Assembly (NCBI GenBank): GCA_028284385.1
Contig: JANQRT010000003.1
Span: forward strand, 186,001 to 250,000
From: Opitutaceae bacterium
GTDB taxonomy: Bacteria; Verrucomicrobiota; Verrucomicrobiia; Opitutales; Opitutaceae
DNA: 64,000 nucleotides
Direction of reading: 5' to 3'
Shown: positions 19,212-28,597 of the stretch, piece after piece
Layout of the letters: each line of letters starts with the position of its first letter
Position numbering within the stretch: position 1 is the first letter of the stretch
Position numbers and translations under genes: made by a program
Notes under the pieces: generated by a model
Told to the model about the DNA's origin: nothing
The model's database searches: none
Seen by the model: only the letters and a program-made list of their open reading frames with translations

Positions 19212-20069
19212 ATGTCCCTAGAAAATACTGTTGTGTTCCTCACTGGCGCCGGTCGCGGAATCGGTCGCGCTATGGCTCTTAAACTCGCTTCCGAAAAAGC
19301 GAAAGTCGCTCTCGTTTCACGAACCGAGCGGCAAATTGACGAGGTTCGGAAGGAAATAGCCGATTCCGGAGGAACGGCTTTGGCAGTGCCTTTGGACATA
19401 AATGATTTCGCTGCGGTGGAATCCGCTGCCGATCGGATCGAGAGCGAATTGGGTACGGTTAATTTGGTTGCGAACAATGCGGGTTCCTTCAACTGCATTG
19501 GCCCATTCTGGGAAGTCGATCCCGACGCCTGGTGGCAGGACATGACGACCAACGTAAAGGGAGCTTTTAATTGTTGCAAAGTATTCGGTTCTCGGATGCG
19601 CGAACGAGGAGAAGGTCGCATCGTCAATGTCATAGGTGGTGGAACGGGGACGCCGTTTCCCAACGGATCGGCTTATGGATCCAGTAAAAGCGCCCTGATG
19701 CGTTTCACTGAATCGATCGCTGCCGAACTGAAAGATTCTGGCGTCATCGCCATCGCCATGTTTCCCGGTCTAGTGAGAACGACGATGACGGAACTGCAGC
19801 TGGAAAGTCCCGAAGGGCAGAAATGGCTTCCTCGTATCCAGGATTTGTTTGCAGAGGGTAGAAACGTTCCTCCGACCCTGGCGGCGAATCTCCTTGCGGA
19901 TATAGCGAGTGGACGCTTCGACGCTCTTGCAGGTAGGGCTTTAGACGTCCGACACAATCTCGACAGCATAGAAGCTGCTATTGAAACCATCAACGCCAAT
20001 GACGAGCTCACGCTTCGTCTAACCGGCATGGAACATATTGGCGAGTGGGAAGCCCAATTTCGCAAATAG
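19212..20069 (+). CDS. Short-chain dehydrogenase/reductase
   Basis: This 285-residue cytoplasmic enzyme of the classical SDR family shows the cofactor motif T11-G-A-G-R-G-I-G, the structural N-N-A-G motif and the catalytic Y155-G-S-S-K159. It lacks a signal peptide, unlike most of its neighbours, so it acts on imported monosaccharide. It may oxidise a liberated sugar such as galactose or fucose, upstream of the galactonate-dehydratase-like gene at 26265, but the substrate is inference. It is 13 bp after a sulfatase and 16 bp before the PhoD gene. Confidence 0.9.
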   Translation: MSLENTVVFLTGAGRGIGRAMALKLASEKAKVALVSRTERQIDEVRKEIADSGGTALAVPLDINDFAAVESAADRIESELGTVNLVANNAGSFNCIGPFWEVDPDAWWQDMTTNVKGAFNCCKVFGSRMRERGEGRIVNVIGGGTGTPFPNGSAYGSSKSALMRFTESIAAELKDSGVIAIAMFPGLVRTTMTELQLESPEGQKWLPRIQDLFAEGRNVPPTLAANLLADIASGRFDALAGRALDVRHNLDSIEAAIETINANDELTLRLTGMEHIGEWEAQFRK

Positions 20070-20085
20070 ACCGATTAGATTATCC

Positions 20086-21924
20086 ATGAGAGTATTGCTA
20101 CCCCTTCTTGCGGCCCTGATTGTCGGAACCCTGTCCTACGCTCAAAGGAACGTGGTGCCGGGGATTACTCATGGCCCCATGTTGGGACGCCCCGGCCCAA
20201 ACAGTATGGGAATTTGGGCCCGAACGGCGAAGACCAGCTCCTTTCAAGTGCGCTACGGCGAAAGCTCCGAAAACCTGGATCAGATTTCCGAAGCGATGGC
20301 CACTCGTCTTGAAAAAGACAATACAGCTTGGATAGAGTTGACCGGATTGAAGCCCGATACGCGCTACTACTATGAAGTGATCGCTGTAGGTGAAGAATCC
20401 GGACCGGGTGGCAGCTTCAAAACCTGGCCAGATGGCGACGACTTTCAAAACGAAGCCCACAATCCTAAGGGGCTCTACAATTTTAAATTCGAATTCGGAA
20501 GCTGCGCCTCGCAAAGTCCAACCAATGGTTTGGGTCCAGATCTTCCGGCCTATGCTACGATGTTGCGCGAAATCAAGGACGATATCGATTTCGCTATCAT
20601 GAACGGCGACTGGGTCTATGAGGAAGCTATTAGGGGTTTGCCGGTTGCGGAATGGCGATCCCAAGTGGGTATTTCTGAGGCGGATACGCCGTTTATCGTC
20701 CAAACGGCCGCGGCGATCGTTGGAGCCTGGGGAAATTATAAGGTCTACTTAGATAGAGCCCCTAATTTGCGGGAGTGGCATGCCAATGTTCCTTCTTATT
20801 ACACTTTCGATGACCACGAATTGCTGAACGATATCTGGGGAGCTGGCACTCCCGGGTTTCGGGATCGCAAGGCTGCTTTTCGCGACATTGGCGTTCAAGC
20901 ATGGTTCGACTATCTCGGCTGGAGCAATCCAGAGTCGACAAAACAGGAAATCACATTCGGAACCGCTCAATTCGTAAAGGGCAGTGGGCGTATGGTGGAT
21001 CTCAATACGAATTTTTCGGAGATCGCCTGGCAGGAAACGGAGAATCTGATGGTTCTTTGGGGGACCCCCACCGCTGGAGTCAGGCTGGATGATCATGATA
21101 ACCTGGGAGGCGATTCGAATGCGGGTGTATACAAGATTCTGGGACAGTCTGGCCAGAACGTTTTGAAAATCCATCCTCCAGCGAGGCACACACGCGAATC
21201 GGCCTATTCCATTGCCCGCATTTCCTATAGCAAGTTTAGCGTGAGCAACTGCGATTTCTTCATGCTCGACACTAAGACTTTCCGCGAAGTCCATGATCTG
21301 CAAGAGCCCGACAAACCTGGTATCTCTATGCTTGGGCCGCAACAAAAGCAATGGCTGGTCGACAGTATGAAGTCCAGCGAGGCCGATTTCTTCTTTCTCT
21401 GCTCATCGGTGCCTTTCATGATTCCCCATGTAGGCGGCGGTGGCGCTTTCGTACACAACAACAAGGACGAATCCTGGACCGTGTTCATTGACGAACGCGA
21501 ACAGCTCATCGAGTTTTTCGAATCCCTGGGCAAGCCAGTCTTTGTGCTAACCGGCGACCTTCACAATAGTTTCGCTGTCAAGATCACCGATTCCGTTTGG
21601 GAATTCGCCTCAGGGCCGCATAATTCTACCAATCACAGCGCCAAGGACGCTGGTGGCCGGCCGCCTAACGGCACATTCAAGTGGGGACCTCGCGAAGTGG
21701 ACATCCGTTGGTCAAGTTATATGATGGACGACATACCGCGCAGCGAACGCCTGTATCCACATTATTGTGTTGTTCAAGTTAATAACATATTCAATAACCC
21801 GCTAGAGGTTGGCGGAGAACGCTGGGTGGCTTATCCGCATCCGCAGGTGATTTTCCAATACTACGACGGCCGCACTGGCGATCTGCTCTACGCGGAATCC
21901 GTCTCCACGAAGCGAGAGAAGTGA
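20086..21924 (+). CDS. PhoD-like metallophosphoesterase (alkaline phosphatase D family)
   Basis: The ATG at 20086 starts a clean signal peptide (to about residue 20), preferred over an in-frame TTG 48 bp upstream that overlaps the previous gene. The 612-residue protein has a PhoD N-terminal beta-sandwich (about 25-125, with GPMLGRPGPNSMGIWAR), then the metallophosphatase core with FGSCAS, MNGDWVY, FDDHELLNDIWG and VLTGDLHNS, which hold the metal ligands. Family members cleave phosphomono- or diesters outside the cytoplasm. Its place in the middle of a sulfatase run is striking and suggests phosphate release from, or another ester cleavage on, the same glycan. Confidence 0.9.
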   Translation: MRVLLPLLAALIVGTLSYAQRNVVPGITHGPMLGRPGPNSMGIWARTAKTSSFQVRYGESSENLDQISEAMATRLEKDNTAWIELTGLKPDTRYYYEVIAVGEESGPGGSFKTWPDGDDFQNEAHNPKGLYNFKFEFGSCASQSPTNGLGPDLPAYATMLREIKDDIDFAIMNGDWVYEEAIRGLPVAEWRSQVGISEADTPFIVQTAAAIVGAWGNYKVYLDRAPNLREWHANVPSYYTFDDHELLNDIWGAGTPGFRDRKAAFRDIGVQAWFDYLGWSNPESTKQEITFGTAQFVKGSGRMVDLNTNFSEIAWQETENLMVLWGTPTAGVRLDDHDNLGGDSNAGVYKILGQSGQNVLKIHPPARHTRESAYSIARISYSKFSVSNCDFFMLDTKTFREVHDLQEPDKPGISMLGPQQKQWLVDSMKSSEADFFFLCSSVPFMIPHVGGGGAFVHNNKDESWTVFIDEREQLIEFFESLGKPVFVLTGDLHNSFAVKITDSVWEFASGPHNSTNHSAKDAGGRPPNGTFKWGPREVDIRWSSYMMDDIPRSERLYPHYCVVQVNNIFNNPLEVGGERWVAYPHPQVIFQYYDGRTGDLLYAESVSTKREK

Positions 21925-21970
21925 TAGGCAAATCCAGCCATTCAATGTCGGCTTTTGAAATCTTAGTAAA

Positions 21971-23509
21971 ATGAAATCCCTAATTCCGTTTACCTTATTT
22001 CTTTCAACGGCCTGCATTGTATTTGGTAAAAACGATGGGCCCGTCGACGCTACTCCGGACAGCTCATCTGTAGCGAGTTCGTCAAAACCAAACATTGTCT
22101 TCATTCTGGCCGACGATCTCGGTTGGAGCGACACTACTTTGTATGGGACAACTCAATACTACGAAACGCCTCATATCCAAGCCTTAGCCGATAGAGGGGT
22201 GTTGCTGAGCCAGGCTTACACGGCAAGCCCGGTTTGTTCTCCGACTCGCGCGTCCATCATGAGCGGCAATTGGCCGGCGCGTTACGGCCTTACTCAGGCA
22301 AGGGCAGGGGGTGGCGCCGTTCGTCTTGAAGCGAAACCGGTCGAAAAGGAAACTTCCAATCGAACTACGCGCGAGTTGATTACCGCGAATCGTTTTCCCA
22401 CGGATGTCTACACGCTGGCGGAATTTCTCCAGGACAATGGCTATTCCACTGGCCACTTTGGCAAGTGGCACCTCGGAGCCGAACCTTATTCTCCCTACGA
22501 ACATGGATTCGATGTGGACGTCCCTCACACGTCGGGAGGATTCGGAAACAACTTTCTTGCTCCATGGAGCAACAGTGACCTACACAAGCTGCCGCATAAG
22601 GAAGGTGATCACATCGAAGATGTTATGGCTTTAGAGGCCGCGAAGTTTATTGAGAAACACGCCAATGGCAACCAGCCCTTCTTTCTCAATTACTGGGCTT
22701 TCTCCATCCACTCGCCATGGTATTCAAAAGAATCCTACGCCAATTATTTTCTAGAGAAGCGCGACCCGATGAACCCGCAAAGCAATCCTATCTACGCTGG
22801 TATGGTGAAAAGCTTCGACGATGCGATTGGCACTATTGTGGAGGCTCTCGAAGCGGCTGGCGTAATGGAGGATACGTTGATTGTCTTCACTTCCGATAAT
22901 GGTGGAAACACCTGGGGGCCTCCGGCGGAAAAAACCGGTCCTGTATTCGGCGCGGACATACCGGGCACTTGCAACTTTCCCTTGAGAGATGGTAAGGGCA
23001 GCTTGTACGAGGGTGGGGTCAGGGTGCCCACCGCCTTTATCTGGCCCAACAAACTTCCAAGCGGTTCTAGTACTGACGAGGTTTTCAATAGCGTCGATTA
23101 CTTCCCGACCATCGCCGCTTTGATTGAGGCGGAAATGCCGGAGGAGCTATCGATAGACGGCATGGATCTGTCGAAAATCCTTTTCGGAGGGAAGAGTGAT
23201 CGCGACGAGCAGTTTTATTATTATCCTCACTATTCGGGCATGAATCCCGGACCTGTGGCCGGCGTACGCGTCGGCGAATGGAAACTGCTGCGCTATTTTC
23301 ACGCGAATCTTGATCAAAGCCACCTGATTGAACTCTACAATCTGAATAACGACATCATAGAGAAGCAGAATCTGGCAAATCGCTACCCAGACATCGTTGA
23401 GAGGCTTTCCATGAAATTGGACGGCTACCTGAAAGACACCAAAGCGGCTTTGCCGCTTCCTAATCCCGCCTATCCCTCCCAGAAGCTCGAAAAAGTGCAA
23501 TGGCGATAG
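21971..23509 (+). CDS. Secreted sulfatase
   Basis: This 512-residue type I sulfatase has a signal peptide (1-19) and a short linker, then NIVFILADDLGWSDTTLYG, catalytic C89-S-P-T-R, FGKWHLGAEPYSPYEHGFD and FTSDNGGNTWGPP. It ends in the ELYNLNNDIIEKQNLA block common to the family. It resembles the S1_16-like neighbour at 17729 but has a longer insert after the catalytic motif (about 105-140). It is the last sulfatase of the first run. A gap of 200 bp and a promoter follow. Confidence 0.92.
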   Translation: MKSLIPFTLFLSTACIVFGKNDGPVDATPDSSSVASSSKPNIVFILADDLGWSDTTLYGTTQYYETPHIQALADRGVLLSQAYTASPVCSPTRASIMSGNWPARYGLTQARAGGGAVRLEAKPVEKETSNRTTRELITANRFPTDVYTLAEFLQDNGYSTGHFGKWHLGAEPYSPYEHGFDVDVPHTSGGFGNNFLAPWSNSDLHKLPHKEGDHIEDVMALEAAKFIEKHANGNQPFFLNYWAFSIHSPWYSKESYANYFLEKRDPMNPQSNPIYAGMVKSFDDAIGTIVEALEAAGVMEDTLIVFTSDNGGNTWGPPAEKTGPVFGADIPGTCNFPLRDGKGSLYEGGVRVPTAFIWPNKLPSGSSTDEVFNSVDYFPTIAALIEAEMPEELSIDGMDLSKILFGGKSDRDEQFYYYPHYSGMNPGPVAGVRVGEWKLLRYFHANLDQSHLIELYNLNNDIIEKQNLANRYPDIVERLSMKLDGYLKDTKAALPLPNPAYPSQKLEKVQWR

Positions 23510-23672
23510 TCAATTTCTCGATCCCAGTCTGTTTTCCTGCCGATGAATTGTGCACGAGAATCCGGATTCCACTTGCTGTGCGGGCAATGGCCTAATCCGA
23601 GCTTGTGAAACGAATGGTCTTGATGGTGGAGATTACAGTTGCCAGGTAGATTTATCATGTAGAAGCCAAGCC

Positions 23673-23700
23673 TTGAAAACGCATTTGATTTCGCTATAAT
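23673..23700 (+). promoter_or_regulatory. Sigma-70-type promoter for the lipoprotein gene
   Basis: TTGAAA (23673-23678) and TATAAT (23695-23700) are separated by 16 bases. The next ATG is at 23711, so the transcript would have a leader of only a few bases. Confidence 0.6.
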
Positions 23701-23710
23701 CCTGGGGTTC

Positions 23711-24319
23711 ATGAAACGGATACTCGCCATCTTGTTGCTCGCCGTCTTTTTGGTTGGTTGTGAAACCACCAGGTACGCTGGCTACGACACGCTTGGCGAA
23801 TCTATGATTCGGCAATCCCAGCCAGCCATCGTTGTGGATCGGTTGGGTTCAACGGTATCGGGCAAAGTCGATATAGTCTCGATAAACGGTCAAGCCGTTC
23901 CCTCCTTGCCCAAGACCAGGGTGAAGGGGAAAACGCTTCTGCCATTGCCCGAGGGGGATTGCCAAGCGACGATTGTGGGCAGTTTTCGAATTGGCGAAGA
24001 GATCCGCATCCTCGAGGGAGTCGTTTCCTTTCAACCGCAGGACGGCCTCAGCTACGCTCCTATGGGCGGCTACAAGCTCGATCAAAATGTAGCTATTTTT
24101 TGGATACAAGATCTTCAGGATAGAGTCGTTTCGAAACACACTCCGGCTAGTCTTCTCAAAGTCGCATCAAGCGAGCAATTCGACACCCAGGATATCTGGG
24201 ACGAGTTTTACACTTTTGGAGAAGAAAAGAAATTGGCCCACAATTGCGATCCTATCAGCATTTTAGCATCGAATCAGCAATACGACTACGAGGACGATCT
24301 CTCTGATAGTCAGGACTGA
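23711..24319 (+). CDS. Small lipoprotein of unknown function
   Basis: The 202-residue product starts with a lipoprotein signal (MKRILAILLLAVFLVGC19). The rest is mostly beta-strand in character, with an RIGEEIRILEGVVSFQPQDG segment, and ends with a charged, disordered tail (DYEDDLSDSQD). No family is recognised. It has its own apparent promoter and lies between the sulfatase run and the DUF1593 gene, so a role in the same process is possible but unproven. It is a real gene by start signal, codon pattern and lipobox. Confidence 0.75.
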   Translation: MKRILAILLLAVFLVGCETTRYAGYDTLGESMIRQSQPAIVVDRLGSTVSGKVDIVSINGQAVPSLPKTRVKGKTLLPLPEGDCQATIVGSFRIGEEIRILEGVVSFQPQDGLSYAPMGGYKLDQNVAIFWIQDLQDRVVSKHTPASLLKVASSEQFDTQDIWDEFYTFGEEKKLAHNCDPISILASNQQYDYEDDLSDSQD

Positions 24320-24532
24320 ATCCGCTTGTCCTTTTTCGATGCCTCAAGGCCGAGGAATCGCTAGAAAGATCAAAAAAGTTGACCAACCTCGGTTGGATAA
24401 TTTCGTTGATGTTCTCATGTCGCTTTACTCCTGACTGCGCGTGACATACACATTCCCCAGAACAGGCGCCGAGGGCTTTCTGCATGATTGGCGCGCAAAT
24501 CTTGTAACACGAAAACTGGATACACCCTTAGA

Positions 24533-26038
24533 ATGCTCAGCAAAAACCACCTTCTCGCTTTCTTAACTTTCTCGCTATTGTCTGCATTGACGCTTGGAGC
24601 CTCCGAAAACCAGCGTCTCATTATCCTGGCCGACATGGGTAATGAGCCTGACGAGGAACAGCAAATGACCCATATGATCGTTTGCTCCAACGAGTTCGAG
24701 ATCGAGGGACTCATCGCTGTGACCGGTAAATATCTGCGACCTGAATCGAGCGATCCCTACAAACGAATCACCCACCCGGAGCTGCTTACCGGAATTATCA
24801 ACGCCTACGAGAAGGTTCTGCCTAACCTCAAACTGCACGCCGACGGTTGGCAGGATCCCGATTATTTGCGTAGCGTGGTTACTTCTGGCCAGCCTGGCTA
24901 CGGCATTGCGGATGTTGGTCCCGGCAATTCGAGTCCGGGATCGAAGCTGATCACAAAGGTGTTGCTGGAAGACGATCCGAGACCCGTCTGGATCGTCGTC
25001 AACGCTGGTTCCAACACCCTGGCTCAAGCTCTCTTCGACTATCGCGAGAATCATAGCAAGAGGAAAGTGGATGCTTTTGTATCCAAAATTCGAGTATTCG
25101 AAAACGGAGCCCAAGATGACGCGGGAGCCTGGATCTGCAAGAATTTCCCGGACATCAAGTGGTACCGCAGCAACTACCAAACCTATTGCTACGGCGGTCC
25201 GAATCCGAATTGGGCGATCGCAGAAGGAGACACTGAAAATCCACTTGGTCCCTACACTTGGGAACCCTACGCCTACAACTTCATCGGTCAGCATCAGTGG
25301 GCCCTTGAGCATATTAACGGCGATCATGGACCGCTTAGCGCCACTTGGCCGCTACGGCAGTTCCACAATGGTCGCATCACCTTCCTCGAAGGTGGAGGTA
25401 CCATTCCTTGGCTTGGTCTCGTCGCCAAGGGCCTTTGGGACATGGAACACCCCGAATGGGGCGGCTGGGCTGGTCGTTTCGGTCGCGAGAAGGTGACGAA
25501 CTACTGGTCGCGTCATAAGGACATTATCGAGTCCGAAAAGAATAATACGCCTTTTTCTCTCTATCGAGAAGAGGAAGACAGCTGGGTGAATCCAGAAAAT
25601 GGCGACGTTTATGAAGATAGCATTTTCGTTCCTGTCTGGCGCTGGCGACGCGCTTTCTACAACAACTTCGTGGCTCGCATGGACTGGTGCGTGAAGCCTT
25701 ACGAGGAAGCCAATCATTATCCACTCGCGGTTCTGAACGGGGACCCCAGCCGAACGATCGTTCGTATGAAAGCTAAGCCCGGCCAAGCCCTTCGGCTGGA
25801 TGCTAAGGGTTCCAAGGATCCGGACGGCGATGCTATCGAGTTCTCCTGGTATCCCTATCCAGAGGCCGGAACCTACGAAGGCCCGCTATCAATCGACACG
25901 CCAAACGCTAGCAAGATAGACTACACCATCCCTTCCGACGCATCCGGAAAGCAAATACATATCATTCTCGAAGTGAAAGATCTCAATCCCATCGCTTCGC
26001 TTTTCGCCTATCGCCGGGTAGTTATCGATGTTGAATAG
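24533..26038 (+). CDS. DUF1593 / Sde182-type nucleoside-hydrolase-like protein
   Basis: The ATG at 24533 starts a signal peptide (to about residue 20); an in-frame start 45 bp upstream would mask it. The 501-residue product matches the DUF1593 family: QRLIILADMGNEPDEEQQM near the N-terminus resembles the Asp-rich metal site of nucleoside hydrolases, followed by IEGLIAVTGKYLRPESSD and IVVNAGSNTLAQAL. The C-terminal part (about 420-500) is a beta-sandwich (SKDPDGDAIEFSWYPYPEAGTY). Family members are found in polysaccharide-degrading clusters, and the prototype Sde182 comes from a cellulose degrader. The reaction is not established. Confidence 0.85.
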   Translation: MLSKNHLLAFLTFSLLSALTLGASENQRLIILADMGNEPDEEQQMTHMIVCSNEFEIEGLIAVTGKYLRPESSDPYKRITHPELLTGIINAYEKVLPNLKLHADGWQDPDYLRSVVTSGQPGYGIADVGPGNSSPGSKLITKVLLEDDPRPVWIVVNAGSNTLAQALFDYRENHSKRKVDAFVSKIRVFENGAQDDAGAWICKNFPDIKWYRSNYQTYCYGGPNPNWAIAEGDTENPLGPYTWEPYAYNFIGQHQWALEHINGDHGPLSATWPLRQFHNGRITFLEGGGTIPWLGLVAKGLWDMEHPEWGGWAGRFGREKVTNYWSRHKDIIESEKNNTPFSLYREEEDSWVNPENGDVYEDSIFVPVWRWRRAFYNNFVARMDWCVKPYEEANHYPLAVLNGDPSRTIVRMKAKPGQALRLDAKGSKDPDGDAIEFSWYPYPEAGTYEGPLSIDTPNASKIDYTIPSDASGKQIHIILEVKDLNPIASLFAYRRVVIDVE

Positions 26039-26264
26039 ACTGAGTTTTCGATAGAGTCTGAAGTAATGCGTCGCCTTCTGGATCCCTTCGTTTCGTTGCT
26101 GTGATGCGTTCTTTTCGCCTTGCTGATGCGGATACGGCTGCCTGTTACTTTGGCTATTTTTGCCATTGCTCCGTGGAACGATGCGAACAGGTTCGAGATA
26201 ATCTCTCGCAGCTAGTTTAATTCGAACCCCGCTCATTAAAACCTTAACTAAGAGGAAATCCCCA

Positions 26265-27470
26265 ATGCCCCACGAAATCCCCAATCGCCGCTCCTGGTTA
26301 AAAACCATGCTTTATGGTACGGGAGCGCTGATCGGCTTGGACGCCGCCAGTCCAACCGCTAAAGCAGCTCCTATCAGCCCAAAAGACACTATCAAGGTAA
26401 CCAAATTGGAGACCTTCGTATTAAAAAATTCCTGGGTCTTCGTGAAAATCCACACCGACGCTGGTATCACCGGCTGGGGCGAAATGCTTAAAGACGACGC
26501 GAAAGCTTGCGCCGCTGGTGCGATGGAAGTGGGTGACTATCTGATCGGCAAGGATCCGCGCCCGGTGGTCCATCATTGGCAGGCGATCCATCGTGGAGCC
26601 TTCTACCGGGGCGGTCCCATTAAAACCGCCATTCAATCGGGGATCGACCAAGCCCTTTGGGATATCGCTGGCAAGTGCTACGATGTGCCCGTTTATAAAC
26701 TACTCGGTGGTCCGACGCGCGACAAGGCCTTGGTTTATGGTACGCCCAATGAAAAGACCGGAGTCAAACACATGAAGGTTAGCAAGTGGACTGATCGTAG
26801 AGCTCACAAGTACCTTGAGGGCAATAAGTTCGTCGAGGAAGCGGTCGAGCGCTTCGCCGCTCTGAGAGCTCGTTATCCTGGAGTCGATATCGCTCTGGAT
26901 TTTCATGGCGCCGTTCAGCCAACTACCGCCAGTCTCCTGATCAAAGCCCTCGAGCATCTGAAGCCATGGTTCTATGAGGAGGTCGTGCAAGCCCTCAATG
27001 TGGACGTCATGGCGGACCTTGCCAAGAAAACGCATATTCCTCTCGCTACGGGAGAGCGGATTTTCACCAAATGGGGTTTTCGAGAAATTCTTGAAAAGGG
27101 AGCGGCCATGATTTTGCAACCAGATGTCAACTACGCCGGTGGTATCACCGAATTGCGTCTGATTGCCGGTATGGCGGAAGCCTATTACGCTCCGCTCGCG
27201 CCTCATAACCCCAACGGTCCCTGTTCTCTGGCGGCAAGTCTGCAAGTAGCGGCTTGCATTCCGAACTTCCTCGTCCAGGAACGTGGAGATCGCGAACACG
27301 ATCTCCTTGCCGAGCCATTGCCGCCAGTGAAAAATGGATACCGACCGATTCCTACCGGACCCGGCCTGGGTATCACCATTGATGAAGATAAGCTCATGGA
27401 TGAGGTCGGCGAACCGCGCGAATACCTTCCGCAATATGATGCTGACGATGGCTCGGTAGTCGATTGGTAA
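26265..27470 (+). CDS. Galactonate-dehydratase-like enolase-superfamily enzyme, Tat-exported
   Basis: This 401-residue protein belongs to the mandelate racemase/enolase superfamily and closely resembles D-galactonate dehydratase. Visible residues include D212-F-H214, the FYEEV segment (E238/E239), E264 in ATGERIF, D287 in QPDVNYAGGITE and H314 in LAPHNPNGP. The first about 35 residues carry R8-R9-S-W-L-K followed by a hydrophobic stretch and AKAAP, a classical twin-arginine export signal. That is unusual for a sugar-acid dehydratase, which is normally cytoplasmic. A purine-rich AGAGGAAA precedes the start. Dehydration of an aldonate to a 2-keto-3-deoxy acid is expected; other acid sugars such as fuconate cannot be excluded. 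Confidence 0.85.
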   Translation: MPHEIPNRRSWLKTMLYGTGALIGLDAASPTAKAAPISPKDTIKVTKLETFVLKNSWVFVKIHTDAGITGWGEMLKDDAKACAAGAMEVGDYLIGKDPRPVVHHWQAIHRGAFYRGGPIKTAIQSGIDQALWDIAGKCYDVPVYKLLGGPTRDKALVYGTPNEKTGVKHMKVSKWTDRRAHKYLEGNKFVEEAVERFAALRARYPGVDIALDFHGAVQPTTASLLIKALEHLKPWFYEEVVQALNVDVMADLAKKTHIPLATGERIFTKWGFREILEKGAAMILQPDVNYAGGITELRLIAGMAEAYYAPLAPHNPNGPCSLAASLQVAACIPNFLVQERGDREHDLLAEPLPPVKNGYRPIPTGPGLGITIDEDKLMDEVGEPREYLPQYDADDGSVVDW

Positions 27471-27535
27471 GCTTCTTCGAATTTTCTAATCGACAAAGGT
27501 CAGCCCTTCTCATCAAACCAATAGGTAACGCCTTT

Positions 27536-28537
27536 ATGTTTACACGTATTCAAAAAATAGTTTCAGTCCTGTTTCTCGCTAGCGTTTTACTGCTTCCCGC
27601 AATGCGTGCCCAAACCGTCGAGGCGCTTATCGAGAACTATTCCGGCAAAGCTGTGTGGGACAAGACAGACGGCGAACTCACCTTTGCCACGGCGGGCGTT
27701 ATCACGTTCGAGAACAAGGGCCCTTCAACACGGCATTTTTGGAACGTGCCCAAAGAGGTCAGGACCATCACTATCGAGGCCGACGTTCGGGTCATCGGCG
27801 CCTTTCACACCCGAGCCGATTGCACGATTCGCGGCAAGCATCGCATGACTTCTATGGTCTATGGAACCGATATTCGTTCTTGGGCTCGTGAGTACGGCGT
27901 CAAAGCCTTTCGCCATTGTCAGTTTCAGAACTTTGGCGGCGTGCTGACCATCAAAAATCTGACTTCGCTCAATCCTTTCGGTTTTCATGTGCGTGGTGAA
28001 GGAAACGTGGTCATGGTCTCTGATTGCGATTTTCGCGATAACCGAGGCGGCTCCGGAAATCACAGTGACGGTATTGAGGGTGGCGACGGATCGGTCATCG
28101 AAACCTGCTACTTCGAAACCGGCGACGATGTTATCAAAGTCTACAACGATCTCACCGTGCGAGACTGCACGATCAACATGGTGCAAAACGCGGTTCCGAT
28201 CCAACTCGGATGGAGCGATACTGGCGACGATACGGCTAACTTCTACAATCTCACCATTATTGGCGACGACGGGCGGGCAAACGACAGCAACGCTATCATC
28301 GTCGGTCGCCGTGGCAACTATACCAAGACCATCAACATCTATGGCTGCAAGATCCAGAACCCGAATGCTACCTGGGTGAGTCTTCGTGAGGAAGGCATGA
28401 TCGTCGAAGGCGAAGTAACGAACGCGGAAATCAGCATTGGTCAATATCGAGCCAAGCGCCATGCCGGTAACAGCAACCTAAGCATCTGTGGCTCCAGGGA
28501 AGAGAAATCTGAATACAGTTGTAGAAGTGGCGAATAG
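27536..28537 (+). CDS. Right-handed beta-helix protein, GH28/GH49-like
   Basis: The ATG at 27536 starts a signal peptide (to about residue 25). The 333-residue protein is made of beta-helix rungs (FRHCQFQNFGGVLTIKNLT, MVSDCDFRDNRGG, ETCYFETGDDVIKVY). The pair N-H-S-D-G-I-E and E-T-G-D-D-V-I-K resembles the catalytic aspartate signatures of GH28 and GH49 inverting hydrolases, with NAVPIQLGW after them. It is short for those families, so it could be an exo-acting enzyme or a lyase of the same fold. It closes the first plus-strand run and converges on the minus-strand gene at 28598. Confidence 0.78.
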   Translation: MFTRIQKIVSVLFLASVLLLPAMRAQTVEALIENYSGKAVWDKTDGELTFATAGVITFENKGPSTRHFWNVPKEVRTITIEADVRVIGAFHTRADCTIRGKHRMTSMVYGTDIRSWAREYGVKAFRHCQFQNFGGVLTIKNLTSLNPFGFHVRGEGNVVMVSDCDFRDNRGGSGNHSDGIEGGDGSVIETCYFETGDDVIKVYNDLTVRDCTINMVQNAVPIQLGWSDTGDDTANFYNLTIIGDDGRANDSNAIIVGRRGNYTKTINIYGCKIQNPNATWVSLREEGMIVEGEVTNAEISIGQYRAKRHAGNSNLSICGSREEKSEYSCRSGE

Positions 28538-28597
28538 GAAGGGTGGGGCCACTTGTTCGATCCCACAGTATAAATCCTCTGGGCCGTTTGCTCTCAC

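Noticed and set aside
24383..24396. CCAACC-TC-GGTTGG palindrome upstream of the DUF1593 gene
   Set aside because: Short arms, no promoter context and no second copy; likely chance.
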